Shown here piece by piece: positions 1 through 6,604 of a stretch of DNA of 7,308 nucleotides. Position 1 is the stretch's first letter. Each line of letters starts with the position of its first letter. The DNA is from Cyclobacteriaceae bacterium (GTDB taxonomy: Bacteria; Bacteroidota; Bacteroidia; Cytophagales; Cyclobacteriaceae): assembly GCA_028289505.1 (NCBI GenBank), contig JANQPK010000260.1, positions 1 to 7,308 on the forward strand. The letters run 5' to 3'. The translations under genes were made by a program, and so were the position numbers. The notes below the pieces were generated by a model. That model ran no database searches. It was not told where the DNA came from and saw only the letters and a list, made by a program, of their open reading frames with translations.

Positions 1-1580
1 AGCGACAAGAAAAAGCTAGTAACATCACTTTTGCGGTATCTTACACCTAGCTTCGGATTGACAAAGATCCAGCTGCGGTCTGGAATGCTCAACCCAGTGG
101 TATTCACGCCCTGTGATTCCAGAAAATCCAAATCCGGCTCGAACTCTAGTCCGACTGAACGAACCTGTATATCGCCATAGACATTCCAACGACCAAAGGT
201 TCGATCGGCTTTGCCAAAAAAGCTGAATTCATTCTTGTTGGTTTGGTCGCTGTAATAGGGATTATCCCTGTCTGGAAGTATTCCCTCTTCATTGACTCGC
301 TTGAATTCGTAAATATGCAAACCCGCATCTAGCTGCCAACCGGTATTGGTTTCAGCACTAATCGAGGTCAGAAATCCATAATGATCATTGAAAAGAGGGA
401 AATTGGTTTGTACGATGGTTCCGGTGCCATCATCAGCACCTAGAGGAAAATCACCACCGGCACTTCCATAATATACTGTAGTATTGAGGCTCAGCTGTTG
501 ATCGAACCAATGGGTATGCTGCAGTTGAACCAGGCTTTGTGAAAAATCATCTTCATCTCCGGGATCCAGATAATTGGTGCGGGGCTCAGCTCTTATGTCT
601 TCAATGAATATTGGCAAATAGGCCAACTCATTGCGGTTGTGTCCTCTTAGGATGTTCAATTTTACCAGATCCTTTTTGCCAAAATATCCTGCAGAGAAAA
701 ACAAAGATTCACCATTGCTGCCCGAATGGAATTTATATCCATCCGAATAAGACTTGGTAAATCGGGCGCTAAATGCAAATTTGTCTTGAATCAATCCGCT
801 ATTGATTGCTGCGCTTCCCCGAAAGGAACCAAAAGACCCGGCGGTAAAGGTCATGCTCCCTGAAGGGTTGCTGTGGTTGATGCGAGCTGACTCATAGCTG
901 ATCGAACCTGCATAGGAGGCAGTTCCATTGGTACTGGTACCTACTCCACGTTGTACTTGTACCGATTGCACGTTGTTGGTAAAATCCGGAAAATTAGAGA
1001 AAAACACGCCTTGGTCCACCATATCGTTTAATGGCACCCCGTTCAAAGTAATGTTAATTCTGGTCTGGTCTATTCCCCTAAGACGCATAAATGAGTAATT
1101 GGCAAAATTCGAACCTGATTCTGAGTGAGATAGGATAGATGGCACCAGACGTTCCAGATTTAGGGTTGCATCTTGACCCCAGTACTCAGTAAGTATCTTC
1201 TTTCTTTCAAGAGTTGATTGTGAAACGGGCTCTTCCCGGTTTGCCCTTATTGATTTTACCACCACTTCCTCCAAAACCAGGCTAGGCACCATTTCGATAT
1301 TTAAAATCCCTGATAGTGAAACGGGTATAACCACTAATTTGGATTCGTAACCCACAAAAGAAACTTGGAGTGTCGACTCAGTGTTAATCTCCGTATCAAT
1401 CTGAAAAAAGCCATTCTCGTCGGAAACAGCCTTTTGATTAGAGTTACTTGTTATAATGTGAGCTCCTACTAACGGAATATTAGTTTCAATATCCTTGACC
1501 TGGCCATTGATGGTGACCTGGGCCTTTGTGTTAAACGCAGCCATTGTGGTCAGCATGACCACTGCTAAATAACCTTTCAT
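1..1580 (-). CDS. TonB-dependent outer-membrane receptor, thiamin-regulated (Omr1-like), C-terminus cut by window edge
   Basis: The reading frame is open from an ATG at 1580 to the window edge, giving 526 residues with no stop, so the C-terminal part of the beta-barrel is missing. Residues 1-20 form a signal peptide ending near TKA-Q. Residues 22-100 resemble a carboxypeptidase-regulatory-like domain (INGQVKD, DENGFFQI, VSFVGYES). Next come a TonB-box-like LEEVVVKS (103-110) and a plug domain with RLRGIDQTRINITLNGVPLND (about 166-186) and QVQRGVGTSTNGTASYAGS (208-226). The rest is aromatic-rich barrel sequence. Such receptors take up scarce nutrients across the outer membrane using TonB-ExbBD energy. 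The substrate is inferred, not read from the protein: a TPP riboswitch in the leader and a PnuC-type transporter upstream indicate thiamin or a precursor, as in the omr1 genes described in Bacteroidota. The ATG follows A-rich AATAATAAAAAG with no Shine-Dalgarno site, as expected in this phylum. The receptor assignment is very secure and the cargo fairly secure. Confidence 0.93.
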   Translation of the reverse strand, partial: MKGYLAVVMLTTMAAFNTKAQVTINGQVKDIETNIPLVGAHIITSNSNQKAVSDENGFFQIDTEINTESTLQVSFVGYESKLVVIPVSLSGILNIEMVPSLVLEEVVVKSIRANREEPVSQSTLERKKILTEYWGQDATLNLERLVPSILSHSESGSNFANYSFMRLRGIDQTRINITLNGVPLNDMVDQGVFFSNFPDFTNNVQSVQVQRGVGTSTNGTASYAGSISYESARINHSNPSGSMTFTAGSFGSFRGSAAINSGLIQDKFAFSARFTKSYSDGYKFHSGSNGESLFFSAGYFGKKDLVKLNILRGHNRNELAYLPIFIEDIRAEPRTNYLDPGDEDDFSQSLVQLQHTHWFDQQLSLNTTVYYGSAGGDFPLGADDGTGTIVQTNFPLFNDHYGFLTSISAETNTGWQLDAGLHIYEFKRVNEEGILPDRDNPYYSDQTNKNEFSFFGKADRTFGRWNVYGDIQVRSVGLEFEPDLDFLESQGVNTTGLSIPDRSWIFVNPKLGVRYRKSDVTSFFLS

Positions 1581-1605
1581 CTTTTTATTATTTCGGTGAA
1601 ACAAA

Positions 1606-1627
1606 CAGAAACCAGGGGTTGTTTCTG
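1606..1627 (-). promoter_or_regulatory. Leader hairpin with T-rich tail, candidate riboswitch expression platform
   Basis: On the minus strand, CAGAAAC and GTTTCTG form a perfect 7-bp inverted repeat around the 8-nt loop AACCCCTG. It is followed at once by TTTGTTTC and lies about 25 bases before the receptor start codon. It could act as a weak intrinsic terminator or as a stem that alters translation initiation. The loop contains ACCCCT, the exact complement of AGGGGT at the 5' edge of the TPP aptamer (1724-1729), so the two could pair in an alternative fold. The inverted repeat is seen directly; the regulatory role is inferred. The stem has only three G-C pairs and the T-tract is interrupted, so strong termination is doubtful. 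Confidence 0.45.
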
Positions 1628-1640
1628 CACTTATGTTTCC

Positions 1641-1733
1641 CACGGTCCCTACGCCGGCATTATCCGGATCAGGTGTCTCACGCCCAAGGCGTGAATGGGT
1701 ATAATCTCAGCCTGTATATCGGCACCCCTTTGA
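1641..1733 (-). promoter_or_regulatory. TPP riboswitch (THI element) in the receptor leader
   Basis: On the minus strand the conserved TPP-aptamer blocks occur in the right order and spacing: GGGGTGCC (1728-1721), GGCTGAGA (1712-1705), ACCC closing P2 (about 1701-1697), then ACCTGATCC and GGATAATGCCGGCGTAGGGA, the nearly invariant P4/P5 region (1674-1646). P3 is short (GCC...GGC) and P5 is CCGG-ATAATG-CCGG. An extra hairpin sits between P2 and P4 (see separate entry), and P1 is poorly defined. TPP binding normally lowers expression of thiamin synthesis and uptake genes. Here the aptamer lies 60 bases upstream of the TonB receptor start on the same strand, so the receptor is the regulated gene. 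The aptamer is recognised with high confidence; whether it acts on transcription or translation cannot be settled by reading. Confidence 0.96.
1677..1695 (-). other. Extra GC-rich hairpin inside the TPP aptamer, between P2 and P4
   Basis: On the minus strand CACGCC and GGCGTG pair perfectly around a TTG loop, with one further T-A and one T-G pair possible at the base. The hairpin lies between the end of P2 (ACCC) and the ACCTGATCC block, where compact TPP aptamers have only a few unpaired bases. It does not disrupt any conserved block, so it is probably a tolerated peripheral stem in the three-way junction. Confidence 0.75.
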
Positions 1734-1735
1734 CG

Positions 1736-1765
1736 CAAAGATAACAGTTGCGTAATACTAAACAA
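1736..1765 (-). promoter_or_regulatory. Bacteroidota-type promoter for riboswitch and receptor
   Basis: On the minus strand TTG (1765-1763), a 19-nt spacer, and TATCTTTG (1743-1736) match the consensus of the Bacteroidota primary sigma factor (TTG/TTTG, 19-21 nt, TAnnTTTG). Transcription would begin around 1729-1732, directly at the 5' edge of the TPP aptamer. The upstream element overlaps the last codons of the NadR-type kinase gene. This gives the receptor its own promoter, separate from the transporter-kinase pair. The match is seen directly; activity is inferred. Confidence 0.75.
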
Positions 1766-2267
1766 TGCTGGAAACGAACTTTACTGCCTTTTCATATCTC
1801 GGTAAGCCGATTCCTGAAATCAAAATAAATGGGACCTCTGATGATTCGAGTTCTGCTTGGTACATGGCAAATAGCTGCTCCCGGTACTGTGGATGTTCAC
1901 GCTGAGAGTCTGGTGCCCATGGTAAATCAATATCAGTTAGTAAATAAGTGTGATATGTTCGTTTTTCAATTTGCTCCAATATCCATGGATGGACTTCTCG
2001 ATACTTAATCATACTCCAGATCTTGATCACCCGCAGATCCGTATCACAGAAAAGAAACGGGGCATCCATATACTGGAATTCATCTTCTAGGCTGAGCTGG
2101 CCTTTGGCTATTGTCAATAAATCATCTTGGGTATATGGTCTGTCCAATTGGTCGATGTAAGATCGGGCATACTCTGCCACCATAGGACAATGGAAATGCT
2201 CGGCTAACTGTTTGGTCAGGGCTGTTTTTCCGGTGGACTCTGGCCCGATAATCACAATCTTTTTCAT
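1758..2267 (-). CDS. NadR-type P-loop kinase (ribosylnicotinamide-kinase-like), possible thiamin or nicotinamide riboside kinase
   Basis: This 169-residue soluble protein has a Walker A motif GPESTGKT at residues 8-15, AEYARSYI (31-38), FCDTDLRVIKIWS (73-85), and LLTDIDLPWAPDSQREHP (109-126). These are hallmarks of the ribosylnicotinamide kinase domain found at the C-terminus of NadR. The NadR adenylyltransferase and repressor domains are absent; the length fits a standalone kinase domain. Family members phosphorylate nicotinamide riboside with ATP, trapping it after PnuC-mediated entry. Its ATG overlaps the transporter stop codon (shared ATGA at 2264-2267), so the two are probably translationally coupled and act in one pathway. 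The TPP riboswitch immediately downstream raises the alternative that it phosphorylates thiamin or a related compound. The fold and the kinase role are well supported; the substrate is not. I leave the symbol blank because nadR would imply domains it lacks. Confidence 0.88.
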   Translation of the reverse strand: MKKIVIIGPESTGKTALTKQLAEHFHCPMVAEYARSYIDQLDRPYTQDDLLTIAKGQLSLEDEFQYMDAPFLFCDTDLRVIKIWSMIKYREVHPWILEQIEKRTYHTYLLTDIDLPWAPDSQREHPQYREQLFAMYQAELESSEVPFILISGIGLPRYEKAVKFVSSIV

Positions 2268-2887
2268 ACACCCATGGCAACCAGCTGCTGAGACCTACGC
2301 CAAGAAATAAATCCAGCTACTGCCATTCCTATGTAAACCAGGTACAGGATACAGTAGAAATGTAGCCCCTTATAGAAATAGATACCGGTAGCTAGAATAT
2401 CTACTACCAACCAGATCAACCAACTTTCCAGTTTTTTCTTTGCAGTTAGCCACATGGCTGAAATGCTCAAAATGGAAGTGGTACTATCCCAATATGGAAG
2501 TGATGCATCCGTGTACTCCATCAATAGTTTACCAGATACGAAAATTGCTGCTGCTGAAAATAGCAGTAATGCCAGCATAGTTTTCGGTTTAGTATGAGTT
2601 ACCAGTAGTTTGCGGTCACTATCATTTTGTGGTGATAGCCAATAGTACCATCCATAAATGTTCAGAATCAAATAGAAGACATGCAGGATGAAGTCTGCGT
2701 AAAGCTTGACTTTAACAAAGACCACCAAGGAAATGAGAACATAGATAATACCTGCGGGCCAGGTCAAAATGTTTTGCTTGATAAGAAACAAGACACAAAG
2801 CAAACCGGAAACGAGCGCTGCTAATTCCAGCAACCTTATACCTGAAGCATATTGTACAGCCTCTTGGATGAAATCAGCGAGATCCAT
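2264..2887 (-). CDS. pnuT: PnuC-family vitamin transporter, probably thiamin transporter PnuT
   Basis: This is an integral inner-membrane protein of 207 residues with about seven hydrophobic segments. Family hallmarks are QNILTWPAGIIYVLISL and the helix ending NIYGWYYW in the first half, then YWDSTTS and SWLIWLVVDILATGIYFYKG in the second half. PnuC proteins are facilitators of the SWEET-like fold. They carry nicotinamide riboside (PnuC) or thiamin (PnuT), and uptake is driven by phosphorylation inside the cell. The kinase gene that overlaps its stop, and the TPP riboswitch and TonB receptor downstream, favour the thiamin type; the sequence alone does not exclude nicotinamide riboside. I chose the ATG at 2887, giving MDLADFIQEA. 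A TTG at 2896 would add only three residues and lies within a promoter-like TATATTTG. The final residues are basic and cytoplasmic-looking. Family is certain, substrate inferred. Confidence 0.9.
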   Translation of the reverse strand: MDLADFIQEAVQYASGIRLLELAALVSGLLCVLFLIKQNILTWPAGIIYVLISLVVFVKVKLYADFILHVFYLILNIYGWYYWLSPQNDSDRKLLVTHTKPKTMLALLLFSAAAIFVSGKLLMEYTDASLPYWDSTTSILSISAMWLTAKKKLESWLIWLVVDILATGIYFYKGLHFYCILYLVYIGMAVAGFISWRRSQQLVAMGV

Positions 2888-2893
2888 AAATGT

Positions 2894-2901
2894 CAAATAT
2901 A
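2894..2901 (-). promoter_or_regulatory. Possible -7 element TATATTTG for the transporter-kinase operon
   Basis: On the minus strand TATATTTG fits the TAnnTTTG -7 consensus exactly and ends six bases before the preferred ATG of the transporter gene. No good TTG or TTTG lies 19-21 nt upstream; the nearest TTG is about 26 nt away. If this promoter is active, transcription would start almost at the ATG, making a nearly leaderless mRNA. The motif is short and AT-rich, so a chance match is quite possible. Confidence 0.35.
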
Positions 2902-2976
2902 GGACTTAGTTTCTTTTTTTAGTTGGTCAATGTGTGTAGCTTTATCCGGCAAATAAAAGCAAGAAAATTATTTGCC

Positions 2977-4446
2977 ATGCCCTTCAACACTTCCAAATTC
3001 CTTTTTGAGGCCCTTACTTACGACGATGTATTACTTACACCAGGGTATTCTGAGGTTCTACCCAAAGACACTAATGTTAGCAGTCGTCTTACCAGGAATA
3101 TCTCTTTAAATATACCATTCGTATCGGCTGCCATGGACACCGTTACTGAGGCTGAATTGGCTATTTCAATGGCCCTGGATGGTGGTTTGGGAATTATTCA
3201 TAAAAATATGACCAAGGAGGCTCAGGCAGCTCAGGTTAGGAAGGTTAAACGGTCACAGAGCGGGATGATTCTGGACCCGATTACCCTTAACGGAAAATCG
3301 ACATTAGGTGATGCAACACAGATCATGAAAGAATTCGGAATTGGTGGGATTCCCATTGTCGACGGATTCGGAAAGCTATCCGGTATCCTTACCAATCGAG
3401 ATTTGCGGTTTCAAAAAGATCTGTCAATTCCGGTGGTGGACATCATGACACATGAAAATCTGGTTACTGCCAGTGAGGGCATTAGTTTGGAAGAGGCTGA
3501 AGATATCCTGATGCAGCATAAAATAGAGAAACTCCCCATCGTTGACAATGAAGGTAAACTGAGAGGCCTGATTACTTACAAAGATATTCTTAAAAATACC
3601 GATCGTCCCTTTGCTTGTAAGGACGAATATGGAAGGTTGAGAGTTGGTGCGGCAGTGGGTGTGACTGCGGATATCCGGCAACGCATGGAGTTATTAATTG
3701 ATGCCGGGGTCGATGTGATTGCCATTGATACCGCTCATGGCCACTCAAAAGGGGTTATCGATACCCTGAAATTGGTCAAACAGGAATTCCCTGATTTGGA
3801 AGTCATTGTGGGGAACATTGCCACAGGAGAGGCCGCCAAGGCATTGGCGGATGCTGGTGCTGATGCGGTGAAAGTAGGAGTAGGTCCTGGTAGTATTTGT
3901 ACCACTCGAGTGATAGCCGGTGTGGGGGTACCGCAGTTATCTGCTGTTATCGAAGCCAGCGAGGCCCTGCAACCATATGATGTGCCAGCAATTGCCGATG
4001 GGGGAATCCGCTTTTCCGGCGATGCAGTGAAGGCCTTAGCTGCAGGAGCCAGCAGCGTCATGATTGGATCAATGTTGGCTGGGACTGAAGAGGCACCCGG
4101 AGAAATGATCATATATGAAGGCAGAAAGTTTAAAACCTATCGAGGGATGGGTTCTGTGGAAGCTATGGAAGATGGTTCCAAGGATCGATACTTTCAAGAC
4201 GCTGAAGATGACGTACAGAAATTAGTGCCGGAAGGAATTGTGGGCAGGGTACCCTATAAGGGGAATGTTTCGGAGGTGTTATTTCAAATGGTCGGTGGCC
4301 TTCGCGCCGGAATGGGTTACTGTGGTTCCGCAGACATCGGTAAACTTCATCAGGCAAAATTTGTGAAAATCACCAATGCCGGAGCCAGAGAAAGTCACCC
4401 TCATAATATCCAAATCACCAGGGAAGCACCCAACTACAGCAGGTAG
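2977..4446 (+). CDS. guaB: IMP dehydrogenase
   Basis: The enzyme oxidises IMP to XMP with NAD+, the first committed step of guanine nucleotide synthesis, in the cytoplasm. From the ATG at 2977 the protein has 489 residues, the usual bacterial length. The N-terminus has LTYDDVLLTPGYSEVLP (13-29) and AAMDTVTE (51-58). A CBS domain pair fills about 97-205 and normally binds regulatory nucleotides. The barrel resumes with DTAHGHS (251-257), then GPGSICTTR (303-311) with catalytic Cys308. IADGGIR (339-345), the flap YRGMGS (388-393) and GRVPYKG (423-429) with the catalytic Arg424 follow. A TTG at 2923 would add 18 residues, but the IMPDH family normally begins close to MPFNTSKFLFEALTYDD, so the ATG is preferred. 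The gene is divergent from the transporter gene. No clear Shine-Dalgarno site precedes it, only A-rich sequence. No key residue is missing. Confidence 0.98.
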   Translation: MPFNTSKFLFEALTYDDVLLTPGYSEVLPKDTNVSSRLTRNISLNIPFVSAAMDTVTEAELAISMALDGGLGIIHKNMTKEAQAAQVRKVKRSQSGMILDPITLNGKSTLGDATQIMKEFGIGGIPIVDGFGKLSGILTNRDLRFQKDLSIPVVDIMTHENLVTASEGISLEEAEDILMQHKIEKLPIVDNEGKLRGLITYKDILKNTDRPFACKDEYGRLRVGAAVGVTADIRQRMELLIDAGVDVIAIDTAHGHSKGVIDTLKLVKQEFPDLEVIVGNIATGEAAKALADAGADAVKVGVGPGSICTTRVIAGVGVPQLSAVIEASEALQPYDVPAIADGGIRFSGDAVKALAAGASSVMIGSMLAGTEEAPGEMIIYEGRKFKTYRGMGSVEAMEDGSKDRYFQDAEDDVQKLVPEGIVGRVPYKGNVSEVLFQMVGGLRAGMGYCGSADIGKLHQAKFVKITNAGARESHPHNIQITREAPNYSR

Positions 4447-4476
4447 TCCTTTTAAAAAAGATTCAATACAATATTT

Positions 4477-4502
4477 TGTAACTTGGCCATCGTTTAGTTA
4501 CA
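4477..4502. repeat. Short inverted repeat in the guaB to phosphatase gap
   Basis: TGTAAC and GTTACA form a perfect 6-bp inverted repeat separated by 14 bases, ending 12 bases before the phosphatase start codon. It could be an operator or a weak RNA stem. The 68-base gap otherwise holds no convincing promoter; TATTTTG at 4472-4478 is one base short of the TAnnTTTG consensus. A 6-bp match over this distance can arise by chance. Confidence 0.3.
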
Positions 4503-4514
4503 GGTGATTGGTGT

Positions 4515-6569
4515 ATGATGCCTTCAACTACTGCAATTATTAGACTGACCACAGCCTCGGGCATTCTGTGCTGGCTAGGCCTGGCATTGGTGGATCTAAT
4601 GATCGGGTTCGAGTTGAGGAATGCCAATGTAAAGCTGGGAGTACCCCAATTCTTATCCACCCTGCTGCTTACCGGTTATATTCTTTCTCTATATTTTCAC
4701 TATAAGCAGCGTCTGGTCAGCGCCGATAATCTAAATTTCATCGAATTACTATGGCGGGTATTCGTCACTGGCCTTATTGCCACCATAGTATCTGTTTTCA
4801 TTCACTTCTTTTTGTCCTTTTTGGTTTCAGGATCGAAGTTAGCCCAAGATGGATTGACTTTGAGCCTATTGTACCATGTTAATATTGGTTTAATTCTGGC
4901 ATTCGTAATCTCAACATTTTTAGTCTGGAAGAAGCTGGTGCTTTATCAAAAAACCAAGTCTTTGCTCAGGACTTGGCAAGTATTTGAATATGCCATTCTG
5001 ATAAGTCTACTGTTCCACTTTGTGCCGCATAACCGATTTGATCTACCATTTTCTTTGATTTTTGCCTTTATTCTGGCCATGGGATTGGTAATTACCCCTA
5101 ATCTAAAATGGGTAGCCTTCCTGAATTTCAAGCAAAAGTGGAAAAGCATACTGCTAATTCTGTTGATCTTGCTTTATTTGACCTATTTCATGGTCTATTT
5201 AACTGGACAGCAGGGTAATGAATTGCTAATATCGGACCTCACCAACCATGTTTCAGTAATCGCCATTTATGCTTTTATTATGTTATATGCAGTTGCCTCA
5301 TTGTTGGTGACACTTTTCAATCTCCCTACCACATCAGTATTTGAGCAAAAGCTGGAGGAGGTGGTAAACTTTCAGAGATTAAGTCAATCTGGCCAAACTG
5401 GGCAGAACCAGGAAGAAATCTATGATTTACTTCTTGAAAGCTCCATGAGCGCTACTTTCGCCAGTGCCGCCTGGTTTGAAGTAAACCACCAGAATGAAAA
5501 TCAACATCTGATTGTCAAGAATATTACACCGGAAAAAGTACAAACGGTTCGCCCGGTGATAACAAATTCATCGGAAAAAAAATCCAGACGTCAGGGAATT
5601 TCTTCCAGTGTGAATTCTAGGGTTGACAACATTAAGCACCCCAATTACAAATCTGTCCTGGTATATCCATTGGAAGCCCAAAATGAGAAAATCGGCACCA
5701 TGGTATTGCTAAAGGAAGTTTCGGATGGTTTTAATAACGATGTGGTGAATATCGTAGACACTTTTGGAAATCAGGCAGCTGTGTCTATAGAGAACCACCG
5801 GTTGATGCAGTCTGCTATTGAAAACGAACGTTACCGGGAAGAGCTTAAAATTGCCAAAAGGGTTCATGAGAGTCTATTGCCTTCTGAACTTGAATCCAAT
5901 CAACACTTCAGTATAACAGCCTTTTCAAAGCCAGCCGATGAAGTAGGAGGAGATTATTACGATACACACAGAATATCAGAGGATAAGTTTGCTTTGATAA
6001 TCGGTGACGTTTCGGGGAAGGGAACCTCCGCCGCATTCAACATGTCGCAAATGAAGGGAGTTTTTCATAGCTTGGCCCAAATAGACTTGGACCCTCGTGA
6101 ATTCCTGGTCAAAGCCAATGAAGCACTTGGCCGTTGCCTCGAAAAGACATCTTTTATTACGCTGTCCTATTATATCATCGATACCGGCAAAAAGACTATT
6201 TGCTTCAGCCGTGCTGGACACTGTCCCTCGCTTTACTATGATTCATCAATTTCAAAATTGGATTTTCTAAAAAGTAAGGGTCTTGGGTTAGGGATTATTC
6301 GCAACCAGGAGTATTGCAAATACGTTGAGTTGAACCAAATTAAATACCAAAGTGGTGATATATTGGTGATGTATACGGACGGGATCACAGAAGCAATGAA
6401 TCCTGATGGAGAGGAATTTGGTTATGATAGATTAAGGGAAGTGGTAGTCAATCAAGTAAACCAGTCTGCAGTAGAAATACAGCGGGCAATAATTAACGGT
6501 TTGCTACAATTTACCGAGGTAGATGACATAGAAGATGACTTTACTACCATGATTTTAAAATTCAGCTAA
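4515..6569 (+). CDS. Membrane-anchored PP2C-type Ser/Thr phosphatase with GAF-like region (RsbU/SpoIIE family)
   Basis: This 684-residue signalling protein has three parts. Residues about 8-270 hold eight predicted membrane helices (near 8-30, 43-62, 77-103, 115-137, 155-171, 177-193, 210-229, 244-270). Residues about 285-430 look like a GAF sensor, ending DTFGNQAAVSIENHRL. A helical linker with AKRVHESLLP (447-456) leads into a PP2C domain with all metal-binding motifs: DEVGGDYYD (475-483), GDVSGKG (497-503), AGH (567-569), YTDGITEA (620-627) and EDDFTTMIL (673-681). RsbU-type phosphatases remove the phosphate from a serine on a STAS-domain antagonist, and such a protein is encoded 35 bases downstream. 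The sensed signal is unknown; the membrane part matches no sensor I can name. The start is the first of two adjacent ATGs, with no Shine-Dalgarno site to decide between them. The gene follows guaB by 68 bases on the same strand, so co-transcription is possible. The phosphatase assignment is very secure; the GAF call rests on pattern and position. Confidence 0.93.
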   Translation: MMPSTTAIIRLTTASGILCWLGLALVDLMIGFELRNANVKLGVPQFLSTLLLTGYILSLYFHYKQRLVSADNLNFIELLWRVFVTGLIATIVSVFIHFFLSFLVSGSKLAQDGLTLSLLYHVNIGLILAFVISTFLVWKKLVLYQKTKSLLRTWQVFEYAILISLLFHFVPHNRFDLPFSLIFAFILAMGLVITPNLKWVAFLNFKQKWKSILLILLILLYLTYFMVYLTGQQGNELLISDLTNHVSVIAIYAFIMLYAVASLLVTLFNLPTTSVFEQKLEEVVNFQRLSQSGQTGQNQEEIYDLLLESSMSATFASAAWFEVNHQNENQHLIVKNITPEKVQTVRPVITNSSEKKSRRQGISSSVNSRVDNIKHPNYKSVLVYPLEAQNEKIGTMVLLKEVSDGFNNDVVNIVDTFGNQAAVSIENHRLMQSAIENERYREELKIAKRVHESLLPSELESNQHFSITAFSKPADEVGGDYYDTHRISEDKFALIIGDVSGKGTSAAFNMSQMKGVFHSLAQIDLDPREFLVKANEALGRCLEKTSFITLSYYIIDTGKKTICFSRAGHCPSLYYDSSISKLDFLKSKGLGLGIIRNQEYCKYVELNQIKYQSGDILVMYTDGITEAMNPDGEEFGYDRLREVVVNQVNQSAVEIQRAIINGLLQFTEVDDIEDDFTTMILKFS

Positions 6570-6604
6570 AAACTTTAACACCTTTAAAACGTAATTAACT
6601 ATAT

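Noticed and set aside
146..328. 60-codon frame on the minus strand inside the TonB receptor
   Set aside because: It is an alternative frame of the receptor gene, which continues uninterrupted through this region.
1..1580. Siderophore, B12 or SusC-type glycan specificity for the TonB receptor
   Set aside because: There is no SusD partner or B12 riboswitch; the leader aptamer carries the TPP-specific blocks GGCTGAGA and CTGATCCGGATAATGCCGGCG.
2888..2896. TTG start at 2896 for the transporter
   Set aside because: It adds only three residues and coincides with the promoter-like TATATTTG; the ATG at 2887 is simpler.
2923..2976. N-terminal extension of guaB from a TTG codon (18 extra residues)
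   Set aside because: The extension has no similarity to IMPDH N-termini, and the ATG at 2977 gives the normal 489-residue length.
3424..3681. 85-codon open frame antisense to guaB
   Set aside because: Shadow of the CBS-coding region; no recognisable motif and no start context.
3735..4112. 125-codon open frame antisense to guaB
   Set aside because: It lies wholly inside guaB on the opposite strand. The composition is what an antisense frame of a coding region gives, and no domain pattern is seen.
4448..4460. Possible terminator after guaB (CCTTTTAAAAAAG)
   Set aside because: This is only a short AT-only palindrome with no GC-rich stem, so it cannot be supported as an intrinsic terminator.
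4463..4660. 65-codon antisense frame across the start of the phosphatase gene
   Set aside because: It overlaps the membrane-helix coding sequence, with no independent support.
5976..6221. 81-codon frame antisense to the PP2C domain
   Set aside because: Shadow of a strongly supported catalytic domain.
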